From the NCBI GenBank assembly GCA_017469445.1, contig JAFUGK010000011.1, positions 1-64,000 on the forward strand: a DNA stretch of 64,000 nucleotides, in the 5' to 3' direction. The notes beneath the pieces are model-generated. The model saw only the letters and a program-made list of their open reading frames with translations. It did not search any database and had not been told where the DNA came from. Below, piece by piece: positions 34,660-43,309 of the stretch. Numbering within the stretch: the first letter of the stretch is position 1; each line of letters starts with the position of its first letter. Made by a program: the position numbers and the translations under genes. The DNA is from Clostridia bacterium. GTDB taxonomy: Bacteria > Bacillota > Clostridia > TANB77 > CAG-508.

Positions 34660-35046
34660 CTAGTCTTCCATCATTTTTTCTACATATACTTTCACATTTT
34701 CAATAATATGTTTGTACTTTTCCCCGTTTTTTTCTGTATAGTGAATTTCAAAAATATTGCATATATTTTCCCTTATATATACTTCTTTATCTTCAATATT
34801 TTTTTCTACTCTTTTCACATTTTTTTCATTTGGATTTTCTAAAATATATTCTCTTATTTTATTTAAAGGCATATATTCTGCTTGTAATTTTTTTATTAAT
34901 AAAATTCTTTCCAAATGCTCATCATTATACACACTATTTACACCGCTTCCATCTGGTGGAAGTAATAAACCTTTACTTATATAATAATGGATTGTACGCT
35001 TTGTAACACCTGATTTACTTGCCAATTCTGATATTTTATATTCCAT
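34660..35046 (-). CDS. MerR-family regulator
   Basis: 128 residues. N-terminal winged helix-turn-helix (YKISELASKSGVTKRTIHYY, residues 3-22; Tyr-Tyr recognition wing), then a dimerisation helix. There are no Cys in a metal-binding arrangement, so the ligand is not a MerR-type metal. It heads a two-gene operon with the VIT/vWA protein and probably controls its own promoter through the palindrome at 35076-35091. Confidence 0.9.
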   Translation of the reverse strand: MEYKISELASKSGVTKRTIHYYISKGLLLPPDGSGVNSVYNDEHLERILLIKKLQAEYMPLNKIREYILENPNEKNVKRVEKNIEDKEVYIRENICNIFEIHYTEKNGEKYKHIIENVKVYVEKMMED

Positions 35047-35067
35047 TTTATCACCTCTAGTAACTAT

Positions 35068-35096
35068 ATTTTATCATCATTACGTAATGATGTCAA
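35068..35096 (-). promoter_or_regulatory. MerR-VWA operon promoter with operator
   Basis: On the minus strand: TTGACA (35091-35096), 17-base spacer, TAAAAT (35068-35073). A perfect 16-bp palindrome ATCATTACGTAATGAT (35076-35091) fills the spacer, the usual position for MerR-family sites. Confidence 0.75.
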
Positions 35097-35100
35097 GATT

Positions 35101-35136
35101 AAAAAATAAACACTAAATTAGTGTTTATTTTTTAAT
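35101..35136. terminator. Bidirectional terminator
   Basis: AATAAACACT/AGTGTTTATT stem with A/T tracts on both sides. Confidence 0.7.
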
Positions 35137-35158
35137 CATATTTCATTAGTATTCTTGA

Positions 35159-35419
35159 TTAAATGAAAAAATGCAATATTACTAATATAATTACTCCTGG
35201 AACACCTAATAAACCTACTAAAATTGCAGACCACCACTCTAATGGTAATGTAAAGCCAAATCCTGCTCCAATCCAGTTAATTAAAAATATTATTAGTCCT
35301 CCAATTACTCCATTTAGTACTAGCTTAATTATCAATTTTAATGGAGCTGATAATAATTTTAATACTACAAAAACTACTAAAACGGCTCCTATGAAAGGTA
35401 AAATTACTGAAAAATTCAT
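35159..35419 (-). CDS. BofA-like (pro-sigma-K processing inhibitor) membrane protein
   Basis: 86 residues, two or three membrane helices. The segment LVLNGVIGGLIIFLINWIGA and the end LVGLLGVPGVIILVILHF match the BofA family, which in Bacillus holds SpoIVFB inactive during sporulation. BofA homologues also occur in non-sporulating clostridia, so this alone does not prove sporulation. Start ATG at 35419 with GGAGG. Confidence 0.85.
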   Translation of the reverse strand: MNFSVILPFIGAVLVVFVVLKLLSAPLKLIIKLVLNGVIGGLIIFLINWIGAGFGFTLPLEWWSAILVGLLGVPGVIILVILHFFI

Positions 35420-35459
35420 TTTAACTCCTCCTTGTTTTTTACTATTATACTATATTATA

Positions 35460-35684
35460 TTAAATTTTTCTACACCAAGTTTTTTTATTACAATTTGGAC
35501 ATCTTATTTTTCTGGTATCATCCGAATGCATTGAAAATATAAGTTGTTTTTTAGTGGGAGTAATTTTATTGTGACAAATTTCACATTCATACTCTCCATT
35601 GTTCATTTTAGTAATTTTTAATGTTGCAAAAAATGCTATTGCAAACGCTATAATTGATATTAAAATAATTATAATAGTTTCCAT
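35460..35684 (-). CDS. Small membrane protein with zinc-ribbon motif
   Basis: 74 residues: N-terminal membrane helix (IIIILISIIAFAIAFFATLK) then CEICHNKI and CPNCNKKTWC, two Cys pairs suited to one zinc. Function unknown. It follows the leucine-rich protein by 21 bases and may be in its operon. Confidence 0.65.
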   Translation of the reverse strand: METIIIILISIIAFAIAFFATLKITKMNNGEYECEICHNKITPTKKQLIFSMHSDDTRKIRCPNCNKKTWCRKI

Positions 35685-35705
35685 TTGCAGTCCTCCTCAG
35701 TTTTC

Positions 35706-37362
35706 TTAATTGATATACTCAACCTTAGCTCCTAAAGCTTCAAATCGCTGTCTATATATTTCCCATTGTTCAGGTGTCCCCTTATAATATACTGTCTTTA
35801 AATTTTTACAATCCAAAAAAACATAACTTCCAATACCATTTAGTTTCTTTGGCAATGTTATAGTAGTTAAATTAGTACAATAGCTAAACATATCAGTTTC
35901 CAATACTTCTAATTCATCGGATACAACTACATTTTTTAAATTTACACATGCTGCAAATGCTCCCATTTCCATTTTTGTTACACTATTTGGAATTATAATA
36001 TCAGTAAAACTTTGGCAATTAGCAAATGCATGCATCCCAATTTCAGATACTGTATTTGGTATTTCAATATTTTGTAATTTTAAGCATTTTGAAAATGTAT
36101 CTTCCTCAATTTTAGTAATACCATTTGGAATATTTATAGTTAATAAATTACTGCATCCTCCAAATGATGTTTGCCCTATTTCATTTATACTATCTGGCAA
36201 TACCACCTCTTTTATCGTACTACAATTTATAAATGTATATGGTTCAATTTTTGTTATGCCATTTGGTATAACTATTTTTCCATCTAAATTTTCACAATTT
36301 CCAAATGCCCCCTGTCCGAATATATGTTACACTATCTGGAATTATAATACTTTTTAAACTTTTACAAAAGTAGAATGCTCTTTCTTCAATATCAGTTACC
36401 CCATTGGGGATTTCAACTTTTTCCAATCCTTTAGAATAGGCAAACATATAATCTTTTATTGTGGATATTTTACTTGGTAATTTTATACTTTTAATGCTAT
36501 TACATGAGCTAAATGCACTTCTTCCAATTTCTTTTATTCCATCTGGCAAATTAATTTTAGCCAAATTTTCACAGCTTGCAAAAGCTTCTGCTCCAATTTC
36601 TTCCAAACTTTCTGGTAAAACTACTTCTGTAAGTTCTTTACATGATGAAAATCCACGCTTCCCTATTTTTGTTATCCCCTCTGGAATTATAAGTTTACCT
36701 ACAATGTATTTAGATGCACTACTATATTTATAATTAACATAAACCTCTCCATTTTCAACATTAATTATTTTTTCATCAATTAACTCATCCCATGATTTCA
36801 CTAAATAATTATAATCATCATACAATCCATAAGAATTAGCATTTTTTATATTAGCGACTTCATTGCTATCTTCCTCTTCTAATTCATCTATAATCATTTT
36901 ATATGCAACTTCAAATTCTTCTAAACTAGTAAAATATACTTTCTTACCTTTTTTATTTAATAGCCAATATTCTGTGTATCCATCATATGTTCCCGTACAT
37001 ATGATACCTTCTGCTTCTCTGAGCTCTGGATACTTTGTGTATATTTCTTCTAAAAGCCTTTCTTCATTGTTGCCTAAGTCTTCTCTAATATTTATTTCCT
37101 TATTATTATCTATCGTTTCTTCAAAATCATTCATATTATTAGCCCAACCATTAGATCCTATTGGTTTTTCAGATATATTTGTTTTTTTATAGATTAAAAC
37201 TACAACTATTATAAAAATAATTAAAATAGCAATTAGAATAAGTTGCCAAACTTTGATTCTTTTTACTTTTTTATTTTCTATTTCGTTCTTTATTCTCTTT
37301 CCACAATTAGAACAAAATTTATCTTTATCTTCAATTTTAGTACCACAATTATTACAAAACAT
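35706..37362 (-). CDS. Zinc-ribbon, membrane-anchored BspA-type leucine-rich repeat protein; +1 frameshift at CGG 36316-36318
   Basis: 551 residues after the shift. N-terminal zinc ribbon (CNNCGTKIEDKDKFCSNCGK, residues 3-22), membrane helix at about 38-60, acidic linker, then LRR_5 repeats of about 23 residues (LPESLEEIGAEAFASCENLA style) through to the end. In the 0 frame the LRR array breaks after DSVTYIRTGGIWKL. Skipping C at 36318 (ATT-C-GGA) gives TYIGQGAFGNCENLDGKI, a perfect repeat, and reading continues to 35706. Gly at that place is the repeat consensus (xIGxxAFxxC). The protein likely faces outside and binds partners or a surface. Confidence 0.88.
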
Positions 37363-37447
37363 AGCAATACTCCTATTTTATCTTATGATTTTTATTTTTT
37401 ACTATTATATCACTTTCAATTTATAAAATAAACAATTTTTTCCATAC

Positions 37448-37492
37448 AATAAAAAAAGCAATAGATTTGTTCTGAAATCTATTACTTTTATT
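37448..37492. terminator. Terminator of the XRE-DUF4825 gene
   Basis: AATAGATTT/AAATCTATT stem followed on the minus strand by GCTTTTTTTAT, and T-rich on the plus side too. Confidence 0.7.
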
Positions 37493-37502
37493 AAATTATA
37501 TT

Positions 37503-38651
37503 TTATACAAGTAGTTTATTAAATATCTCTTTTATAAATTCATTGTCATTTATTCTGCTTTCTAAATAAATATTAAAATTATCTTTAATTATGCCATTTT
37601 CATTTATTTTATTATAATTAGGATATAGCTTTTCAACTTTTTCCCTTTCAATTTTATAGCTTTTACCTGTAAAATTATAATTAATATATTGAACATTATC
37701 TATTAAAGAAAATATTGATACAGAATTATATACTAAAGCTTTTTCTACATACATATTATCATTTATATACCAATCTGTAATATGATAATCTACTGTTAAT
37801 CCTAAATTTTCAGAGTCTATTTCAAATACAAGACCATATTCAGAAAGTGGAAGTGCATTTAATAAATTCCCAACATTACTATTATTTCCTATATATTTAT
37901 TTTTGTATTTTATTATATTATCAATTCCAGATTTTTTCCTATTAAACGGTACAATAGGAACTGTGTCTGGTGTGTATTTTTTTTCTGTGTCAACAATATA
38001 ATATTCATTTTTGGTATCGTTATTTATTCTATACACATTATAAAATGGGGCTTTATATTCTATCATCTGTCCATTATAAATTTTTAAATAAGAAAATCTA
38101 GGTGCTTGATGAATATTTATTACTCCAATATAGTCTATAACTACTAATGCAGCCATAAATACTATTAAGTATGTAAAACAAATAACTAGTCTTTTCCAAT
38201 ATTTAAATTTATGTGTTAATTTACTAATTCCTATAAGTGATATAATCCCTCCAAACACTGAATAGGTTCCTCCCCAGCTACTATCACTTGGGAATATTGA
38301 CATTGCTGTAATTGTGCAAAGTATCCCTATCACAACCAATAATAATCCAATTGAACTATTTTTCTCATTTACTTTTTTATGACTATAATCTATAGTGTTT
38401 AAAATATTTTCTTCTAACTTTTCTTGATACTGCTCTTTTTCCACTTTTTCTCCACTTAATAAGTCGTTTAAAGTTATTCCTAATTCCTCACTTATCGGTT
38501 TTAGTAAAGAAATATCTGGCATATAATTTCCATTTTCCCATCTTGAAATTGTTTTTGCTGTAACTCCTAATTTTTCAGCTAATTGTGCCTGTGTCATATT
38601 TTTCTTTTTGCGATTTTCTGCAATAAACTTTCCTATTTTTACAATATCCAT
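37503..38651 (-). CDS. XRE-type regulator with membrane helices and DUF4825-like C-terminus
   Basis: 382 residues. Helix-turn-helix at about 6-64 (MTQAQLAEKLGVTAKTISRW), then three or so hydrophobic helices (about 100-175), then an extracellular domain at about 235-380 with the YIGNNSNVGNLLNALPL pattern of DUF4825. This layout (DNA-binding domain, membrane, sensor) suggests a membrane-bound transcription regulator. Its own gene is isolated, so its targets are unknown. Start ATG at 38651 with GGAG. Confidence 0.75.
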   Translation of the reverse strand: MDIVKIGKFIAENRKKKNMTQAQLAEKLGVTAKTISRWENGNYMPDISLLKPISEELGITLNDLLSGEKVEKEQYQEKLEENILNTIDYSHKKVNEKNSSIGLLLVVIGILCTITAMSIFPSDSSWGGTYSVFGGIISLIGISKLTHKFKYWKRLVICFTYLIVFMAALVVIDYIGVINIHQAPRFSYLKIYNGQMIEYKAPFYNVYRINNDTKNEYYIVDTEKKYTPDTVPIVPFNRKKSGIDNIIKYKNKYIGNNSNVGNLLNALPLSEYGLVFEIDSENLGLTVDYHITDWYINDNMYVEKALVYNSVSIFSLIDNVQYINYNFTGKSYKIEREKVEKLYPNYNKINENGIIKDNFNIYLESRINDNEFIKEIFNKLLV

Positions 38652-38794
38652 ATTTTTTTCTCCTTTCGTGTTAATACTATCAAAATTTGTTTATGATTAA
38701 CACCCCATAGAGAGCGAATCATTTATTTTTCAGAATAAGACACAACTGGGAAGTTACATAATTTGAATATTTTGTATGTATTACTAAATTAATT

Positions 38795-39466
38795 TTACCA
38801 CACAAATGGAATTACTTTATATTTAACTTTTTTCTTATACTCTGAATAACCATTTAACTCTTTCTCTAATACTTCTTCCTCGTTTTTTATTCTTTTACCA
38901 ATAATAATTGGATAAATTAAAAAAATAATAAAAGAAATAATAGATCCTAGTATTAATGGTATGGTTAAAAATAAAAGAATAGTTGCTGCATACATAGGAT
39001 GTCTTACAATTCCATATAAACCTGTATCAATTACTTTTTGATTTTCTTGTACTTCAATAGTACGAGAAAGATAAGTGTTTTCTCTTAATACTTCTGCATA
39101 TAATATGTATGCAATTATAAATAAAATTGAAGATATGATTACTATTATGTTAGGCATTTCTATCCATTTATATTTATAATTCAATCCTGCAACAATAAAA
39201 CCTACTATAAACATTAAACCACTAAATAATAAAACCAATTTTTGTTCATTTTCTTGTTCTTTAGCATTTAATCGTTTTCTTAGTAATTCTGGGTTCTTAA
39301 TCATTAAAACAATTCCTGCTATAAACATAGGGATAAATAGTAATCCCATAAATAGCCATCCATTCCAGTATTCAAAGGAATTTGCAGGAATAATCAATAA
39401 GCCACCTACAATTAATACCCCAAATACATATTTTATTATTGCTTGTATAAATAATTTAATATCCAT
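38795..39466 (-). CDS. Isoprenylcysteine carboxyl methyltransferase-like membrane protein
   Basis: 223 residues, five or six membrane helices. The C-terminal motif LYGIVRHPMYAATILLFLTI with EEEVLEKELNGYSEYKKKVK matches the ICMT/PEMT superfamily SAM-binding region (RHPxY ... Glu-Glu). In bacteria these enzymes methylate unknown small or lipid substrates. The ATG at 39466 is used; upstream in-frame codons belong to the preceding gene's region. The two membrane genes are separated by 17 bases and probably form an operon. Confidence 0.82.
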   Translation of the reverse strand: MDIKLFIQAIIKYVFGVLIVGGLLIIPANSFEYWNGWLFMGLLFIPMFIAGIVLMIKNPELLRKRLNAKEQENEQKLVLLFSGLMFIVGFIVAGLNYKYKWIEMPNIIVIISSILFIIAYILYAEVLRENTYLSRTIEVQENQKVIDTGLYGIVRHPMYAATILLFLTIPLILGSIISFIIFLIYPIIIGKRIKNEEEVLEKELNGYSEYKKKVKYKVIPFVW

Positions 39467-39483
39467 AGCTACAACTCCAATTC

Positions 39484-39969
39484 CTATAAAACAAATTGTA
39501 TTATTACTCCAGCGGCAGCACAAATAACTAATGCTAGCATTTCTCCTATAAAGAAACCTTTAATATGAAACCAATAATTATGGTATTCTTTTACCATATC
39601 TTCAGTTCCTTTAAATACAAAGTGTTTATCATGACAAAACCAAATAATATCTAATACTATTGCATCGTACAAATTTACTACTGTCCATAGCACGAAGCCA
39701 TATCCAAAACTTTCTATAAATGTTGTATAACCATTTATATATCTTAATATAAAACATATAATTACTAGAAACAAAATTGAAGCAAATACTTTAGCTATTA
39801 TCTTATTTTCTTGTGTTGGAATTTTATCTTTATATTCATCTAAAGACTTTACTCTCTCCTGTATTTTAGGTGGGTAATTATATAATGTTTTTATAGGTTC
39901 TCTTGACATTATAAAAACCATTAAAGTAAATAATGCACATAGAATTATACTTTCAACGATTATTATCAT
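39484..39969 (-). CDS. Four-helix membrane protein, unknown
   Basis: 161 residues from MIIIVESIILCALFTLMVFI; four hydrophobic helices with a conserved-looking loop WFCHDKHFVFKGTEDM. GGAGGAG precedes ATG 39969. Family not recognised. It is upstream of the ICMT-like gene and likely cotranscribed. Confidence 0.65.
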   Translation of the reverse strand: MIIIVESIILCALFTLMVFIMSREPIKTLYNYPPKIQERVKSLDEYKDKIPTQENKIIAKVFASILFLVIICFILRYINGYTTFIESFGYGFVLWTVVNLYDAIVLDIIWFCHDKHFVFKGTEDMVKEYHNYWFHIKGFFIGEMLALVICAAAGVIIQFVL

Positions 39970-40094
39970 TTTTTTGACTCCTCCATATATTGCTAGCATT
40001 ATATAATAAGATTGGATTTTTTTCAAATAGCAACATGATTAGATTTTTAGGGATACTTTCTGCTATTTACGGTTATGTAATAAACTTTTATTAT

Positions 40095-40114
40095 GACCTT
40101 CGAGTTATGAGGGC
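40095..40114 (-). other. Possible tRNA anticodon-arm remnant near the left element end
   Basis: GACCTTCGAGTTATGAGGGC resembles the reverse complement of a tRNA-Met anticodon arm (CTCATAA loop). It may be a relic of an old attachment site. It is a weak match with no intact cloverleaf. Confidence 0.2.
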
Positions 40115-40233
40115 AAAAATTTGTTTTTATTGTTTGATATTGAATTGTATTTAACGATAGTGTTATCAATATTTTCAAAGATTTTTATTTAATGAATAAT
40201 TTGGATAAAATGTACCCTTTTTTGAGAAATTGC

Positions 40234-40251
40234 TCCCCAATTTCTCCCCAA
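40234..40251. repeat. Candidate left attachment site (18-bp direct repeat)
   Basis: TCCCCAATTTCTCCCCAA, identical to 62127-62144 close to the integrase gene. The two copies bracket 21.9 kb that contains all the phage/ICE-like genes in the window. Confidence 0.6.
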
Positions 40252-40311
40252 TTTTTTGCTAAGGATTTTTGGGAGTATTTGGATATTTTTTATAATTTGG
40301 AGGTTTATTTT

Positions 40312-40599
40312 ATGGAGAATAATTTAAGAGAAGTAAATGATGATTTAATGAAAGAATGGTTTCAATTTAGAGAAGAAAGCAAATTTTGTTACTTAACAGA
40401 AGAAGATAAAAAGCATTTTATTCATTTTGAGAAAATAAGTAAAAATATTTTAAATAGTATACCTGAAAAGAATAGACAATTTGTTAAAAAGCAACTAGAT
40501 CAACTTGATAAGAATTTCTATGATTATATTTATTATTGGTGCGAGAAGTATTATAGAAATGGATTTTGTGATGGGATGGAGTTGATTAAAGGCTCTTAA
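40312..40599 (+). CDS. Small acidic protein, 95 residues, unknown
   Basis: Starts MENNLREVNDDLMKEWFQFR with GGAGG 8 bases upstream. An in-frame ATG at 40192 would add residues encoded across the attachment repeat, so I reject it. Acidic, helical, rich in Tyr/Phe. No family recognised. First gene inside the left end of the element. Confidence 0.6.
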   Translation: MENNLREVNDDLMKEWFQFREESKFCYLTEEDKKHFIHFEKISKNILNSIPEKNRQFVKKQLDQLDKNFYDYIYYWCEKYYRNGFCDGMELIKGS

Positions 40600-40605
40600 A
40601 CTCAT

Positions 40606-40634
40606 AAAAAAAGCCGAGTTTCTCGGCTTTTAAT
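40606..40634. terminator. Bidirectional terminator
   Basis: AAAAGCCGAG/CTCGGCTTTT stem between the 95-residue gene and the convergent KAP gene. Confidence 0.8.
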
Positions 40635-41955
40635 TAAATAATGAAATAATGTCTAATGTCTCTTTTAATATTTCCTTATACTCCCATTCATCTTCTTCTG
40701 GATTTATACTTCCTAATAATTGATTATATATTTCTTCTAAATTCTTCAATATTTCTTGATTTTCAAGAATAATTTTTTCTTTTTCTGATATGTGTTTAGA
40801 ATGTATGTTAGTTATTATACTATTATCTTTTTGTGATAGAATTTTTCTCCCTAGTTTATGATAAAATTGATTGTTATCTACAAGCTGTTTTATTATGCTA
40901 AATTCTTCTCCCTTTATAAAATTGTAGTATCTATTTTTATCCTTTATCCTTAAACACATAGATATTGGAACAATAATATAATTTGCAAATAAGGATAAAT
41001 ACGAGTATTCTTCTATCAGATTATTTTTTATACTTTCCATTGAACTTAAGTATCTATTATATTCACGCATAGTTAGCTTGTTTTCTTTTGCCAATTCTCT
41101 ATAAGCTTTAAAATGAAAATTAGAACCACTATTTCCTTCGTCGATTGCATTAATATAATCTTGAATATAATTATTAGGCAATTCTAAATTAATATCAAAA
41201 AATCTATCTAAATATAAATCTCCATCATATTTTTCGCCATAGACCTTACATACTGAACTAGCTAGTTCCTTATTGTTTGTTGTAACTAAAAAGATAATTC
41301 TATCGTCATCATAAAAGTGCTTGATACTTTCTAATAAATCAATAGCAAATACAGGTTTACATCTATCTATTTCATCTATAATAATAAGGATTTTATTTTT
41401 ATTTTCAATTAATAGATTATTTATCAATTCTTTAAAAGTCTTTTTAATTTCTTCTGATGTCTCTATGCAATCTGTTATTTGTTTATTATTCCACTGTTCT
41501 CCAAAAACATCTTGCTTTATATCAACAGATCCATTAGTTGCAAATTTTATAATTGTATTTAGTAGACGTGGTATTGCTCCTACCTCATTTTCGTGCTTTT
41601 GTAAACAACTGTCATTTATTAGTTTGTAAATTAGTGATAACATAGCATTTTCAGCATCATCATTTTCCCAAGCATTATAATAAAATATCATATAGTTGTC
41701 TTTAACATTGTCCATAATCTCGTTATTTACAATTTTTAATTCATTATTTGCATCACTATTCATCAAATATTCTATTGATTTTACAAACCATGTTTTTCCA
41801 GATCCCCATTCTCCATCTAATGCAATAATTTTGTTTTCCTCAATACCATTTATTAATTTGAAAATACTAGATAAATATTTATTTCTGTTAATAAAGTTAT
41901 TTTTTAACACATAATAAATATTTTCTTCATTTAATTTTAAATCTAAATTTTTCAT
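40630..41955 (-). CDS. KAP-family P-loop NTPase
   Basis: 441 residues. Walker A is GEWGSGKT (48-55), Walker B ILIIIDEIDRC near 190, and the KAP signature is AIDLLESIKHFYDDDRIIFL. Unlike many KAP proteins there is no clear membrane segment inserted in the P-loop domain. KAP NTPases are frequent in bacterial defence loci and mobile elements; the precise role is unknown. It lies 9 bases downstream of the Fic gene and is likely cotranscribed. Confidence 0.85.
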   Translation of the reverse strand: MKNLDLKLNEENIYYVLKNNFINRNKYLSSIFKLINGIEENKIIALDGEWGSGKTWFVKSIEYLMNSDANNELKIVNNEIMDNVKDNYMIFYYNAWENDDAENAMLSLIYKLINDSCLQKHENEVGAIPRLLNTIIKFATNGSVDIKQDVFGEQWNNKQITDCIETSEEIKKTFKELINNLLIENKNKILIIIDEIDRCKPVFAIDLLESIKHFYDDDRIIFLVTTNNKELASSVCKVYGEKYDGDLYLDRFFDINLELPNNYIQDYINAIDEGNSGSNFHFKAYRELAKENKLTMREYNRYLSSMESIKNNLIEEYSYLSLFANYIIVPISMCLRIKDKNRYYNFIKGEEFSIIKQLVDNNQFYHKLGRKILSQKDNSIITNIHSKHISEKEKIILENQEILKNLEEIYNQLLGSINPEEDEWEYKEILKETLDIISLFN

Positions 41956-41964
41956 TTTGATTAC

Positions 41965-42897
41965 CTACTTCAAATAATATTCTATCATCTTTATATACTG
42001 ATCTTGTGCATTTAAGCATGTATCAGTTAAATATCCTTTTTCACTTTTGTATTCTTTCAATCCTCTATAATAAAATAATTTATCTGCATCTTGTATAATA
42101 AATGGAATAATATTATTTTTTAAACATTGCTTAAACATAATAATTCTTCCTATTCTACCATTACCATCTTGAAAAGGATGTATAGTTTCAAATCTGTAAT
42201 GAAATTCTATTATTTCTTTTATGGTAATTTGTTTAAGTGAATTATACCAATCCATTAATTTTGTCATTTCTTTTTCAACATTATTTGGTGATGCTGTTTT
42301 AATACCACTTCCTATTGTATTAGCTCTTTGTTTGTATTCTCCAACATTAAACCAACCTACTCTACTATCAGAGGTACCATCTTTCAAAATTTTATGATAT
42401 TCTTTTATCATTTTTTCAGTTAATTTTTTATCTGCTACATCTAACATATAATCAACTAATTTAAAGTGATTAGATGTTTCTAATATATCATCTACTTTTG
42501 CAATTGTGTCGCCTTCAAATAAAATAGTATTTGTTTCAAAAATATATCTTGTTTGATCTTCTGTTAAAGTACTTCCTTCAATATGATTTGTATTATATGC
42601 AAATGAAACCTGAGTTTGATGATATAGATTTCCTTTTAATTTCATTTCTTTTTGTTCTCTAAGTATATCTAACACATTTATTTTTGAAATATCAAATTTA
42701 CCCTCTTCATCATTTAATAACTCATCAATTGATACTTCAAACAATTCAGCTAATCTTTTTAAAGACTCAATATTAGGTTCTAAAGCACCTGACTCATATT
42801 TTGAAACTGTCGCTGGACTTACATCTAGTGTATTAGCAATATCATTTTGAGTCATCTTTTTGTTTTCTCTATATAATTTAATTTTATCTCCTAACAT
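41965..42897 (-). CDS. XRE-HTH plus Fic-domain protein
   Basis: 310 residues. XRE helix-turn-helix at residues 5-60 (MTQNDIANTLDVSPATVSKY) and Fic domain with the complete motif HPFQDGNGRIGR (240-251), so AMP transferase activity is possible. The inhibitory motif TNHIEG (103-108) places the regulatory helix before the core, as in class II Fic proteins. Toxin-like modification or self-regulating AMPylation of a host target is inferred. Start ATG at 42897 with GGAG. The HTH suggests it also controls its own promoter. Confidence 0.88.
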   Translation of the reverse strand: MLGDKIKLYRENKKMTQNDIANTLDVSPATVSKYESGALEPNIESLKRLAELFEVSIDELLNDEEGKFDISKINVLDILREQKEMKLKGNLYHQTQVSFAYNTNHIEGSTLTEDQTRYIFETNTILFEGDTIAKVDDILETSNHFKLVDYMLDVADKKLTEKMIKEYHKILKDGTSDSRVGWFNVGEYKQRANTIGSGIKTASPNNVEKEMTKLMDWYNSLKQITIKEIIEFHYRFETIHPFQDGNGRIGRIIMFKQCLKNNIIPFIIQDADKLFYYRGLKEYKSEKGYLTDTCLNAQDQYIKMIEYYLK

Positions 42898-43026
42898 AAT
42901 AAAAACTCTCCTTTTTGATTATAATAATATTATATCATATTATTTCCAAAAAAGAAAGTTTTTATTGCTATTTTTGTATCACTTTCCAAAACAGAATTTT
43001 AAAATGCAAGTTTGTATAATTACTTC

Positions 43027-43057
43027 TTGACTTAATAAAATGTGTATGGTATATAAT
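43027..43057 (+). promoter_or_regulatory. Promoter for the small hydrophobic peptide
   Basis: TTGACT (43027-43032) with TATAAT at 43052-43057 (19-base spacer) or TATATA at 43050-43055 (17-base spacer). Confidence 0.5.
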
Positions 43058-43075
43058 CTTAAAGGAGTTGAATTA

Positions 43076-43207
43076 ATGTTTACTTTAATTGGATGGATAT
43101 TAAAAATGATTTTTTATCCACTAATTCTTATATTTAAGATAATGATAGTATTTCCACTAAAATTTATTGAATGGATTATTTTTTTTCCTTTTGGGAAAAG
43201 AAAATGA
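43076..43207 (+). CDS. 43-residue hydrophobic peptide, possible small toxin
   Basis: MFTLIGWILKMIFYPLILIF, then further hydrophobic stretches and a basic tail (GKRK). AAAGGAG precedes ATG 43076, and a TTGACT/TATAAT-type promoter lies upstream. Size and hydropathy resemble type I toxins or holin-like peptides, but no antisense RNA is evident, so the identification is weak. Confidence 0.5.
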   Translation: MFTLIGWILKMIFYPLILIFKIMIVFPLKFIEWIIFFPFGKRK

Positions 43208-43226
43208 TTTCAAAAATTTCCTATTA

Positions 43227-43265
43227 ATACTAATTACCACCCGTTTTACGGGTGGTAATTAGTAT
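43227..43265. terminator. Strong palindrome after the small peptide gene
   Basis: 17-bp arms ATACTAATTACCACCCG and inverse with a 5-base loop. There is no T-run, so it may be a processing or recombination site rather than a terminator. Confidence 0.5.
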
Positions 43266-43309
43266 ATCCAATCTTATATTTATTTTTATTTATATTATAG
43301 TCCATAATT

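Noticed and set aside
35706-36206. Separate leucine-rich gene starting at ATG 36206
   Set aside because: The preceding 100 bases encode perfect LRR units in the same frame back to the CGG, and there is no promoter or ribosome binding site; it is the 3' part of one gene.
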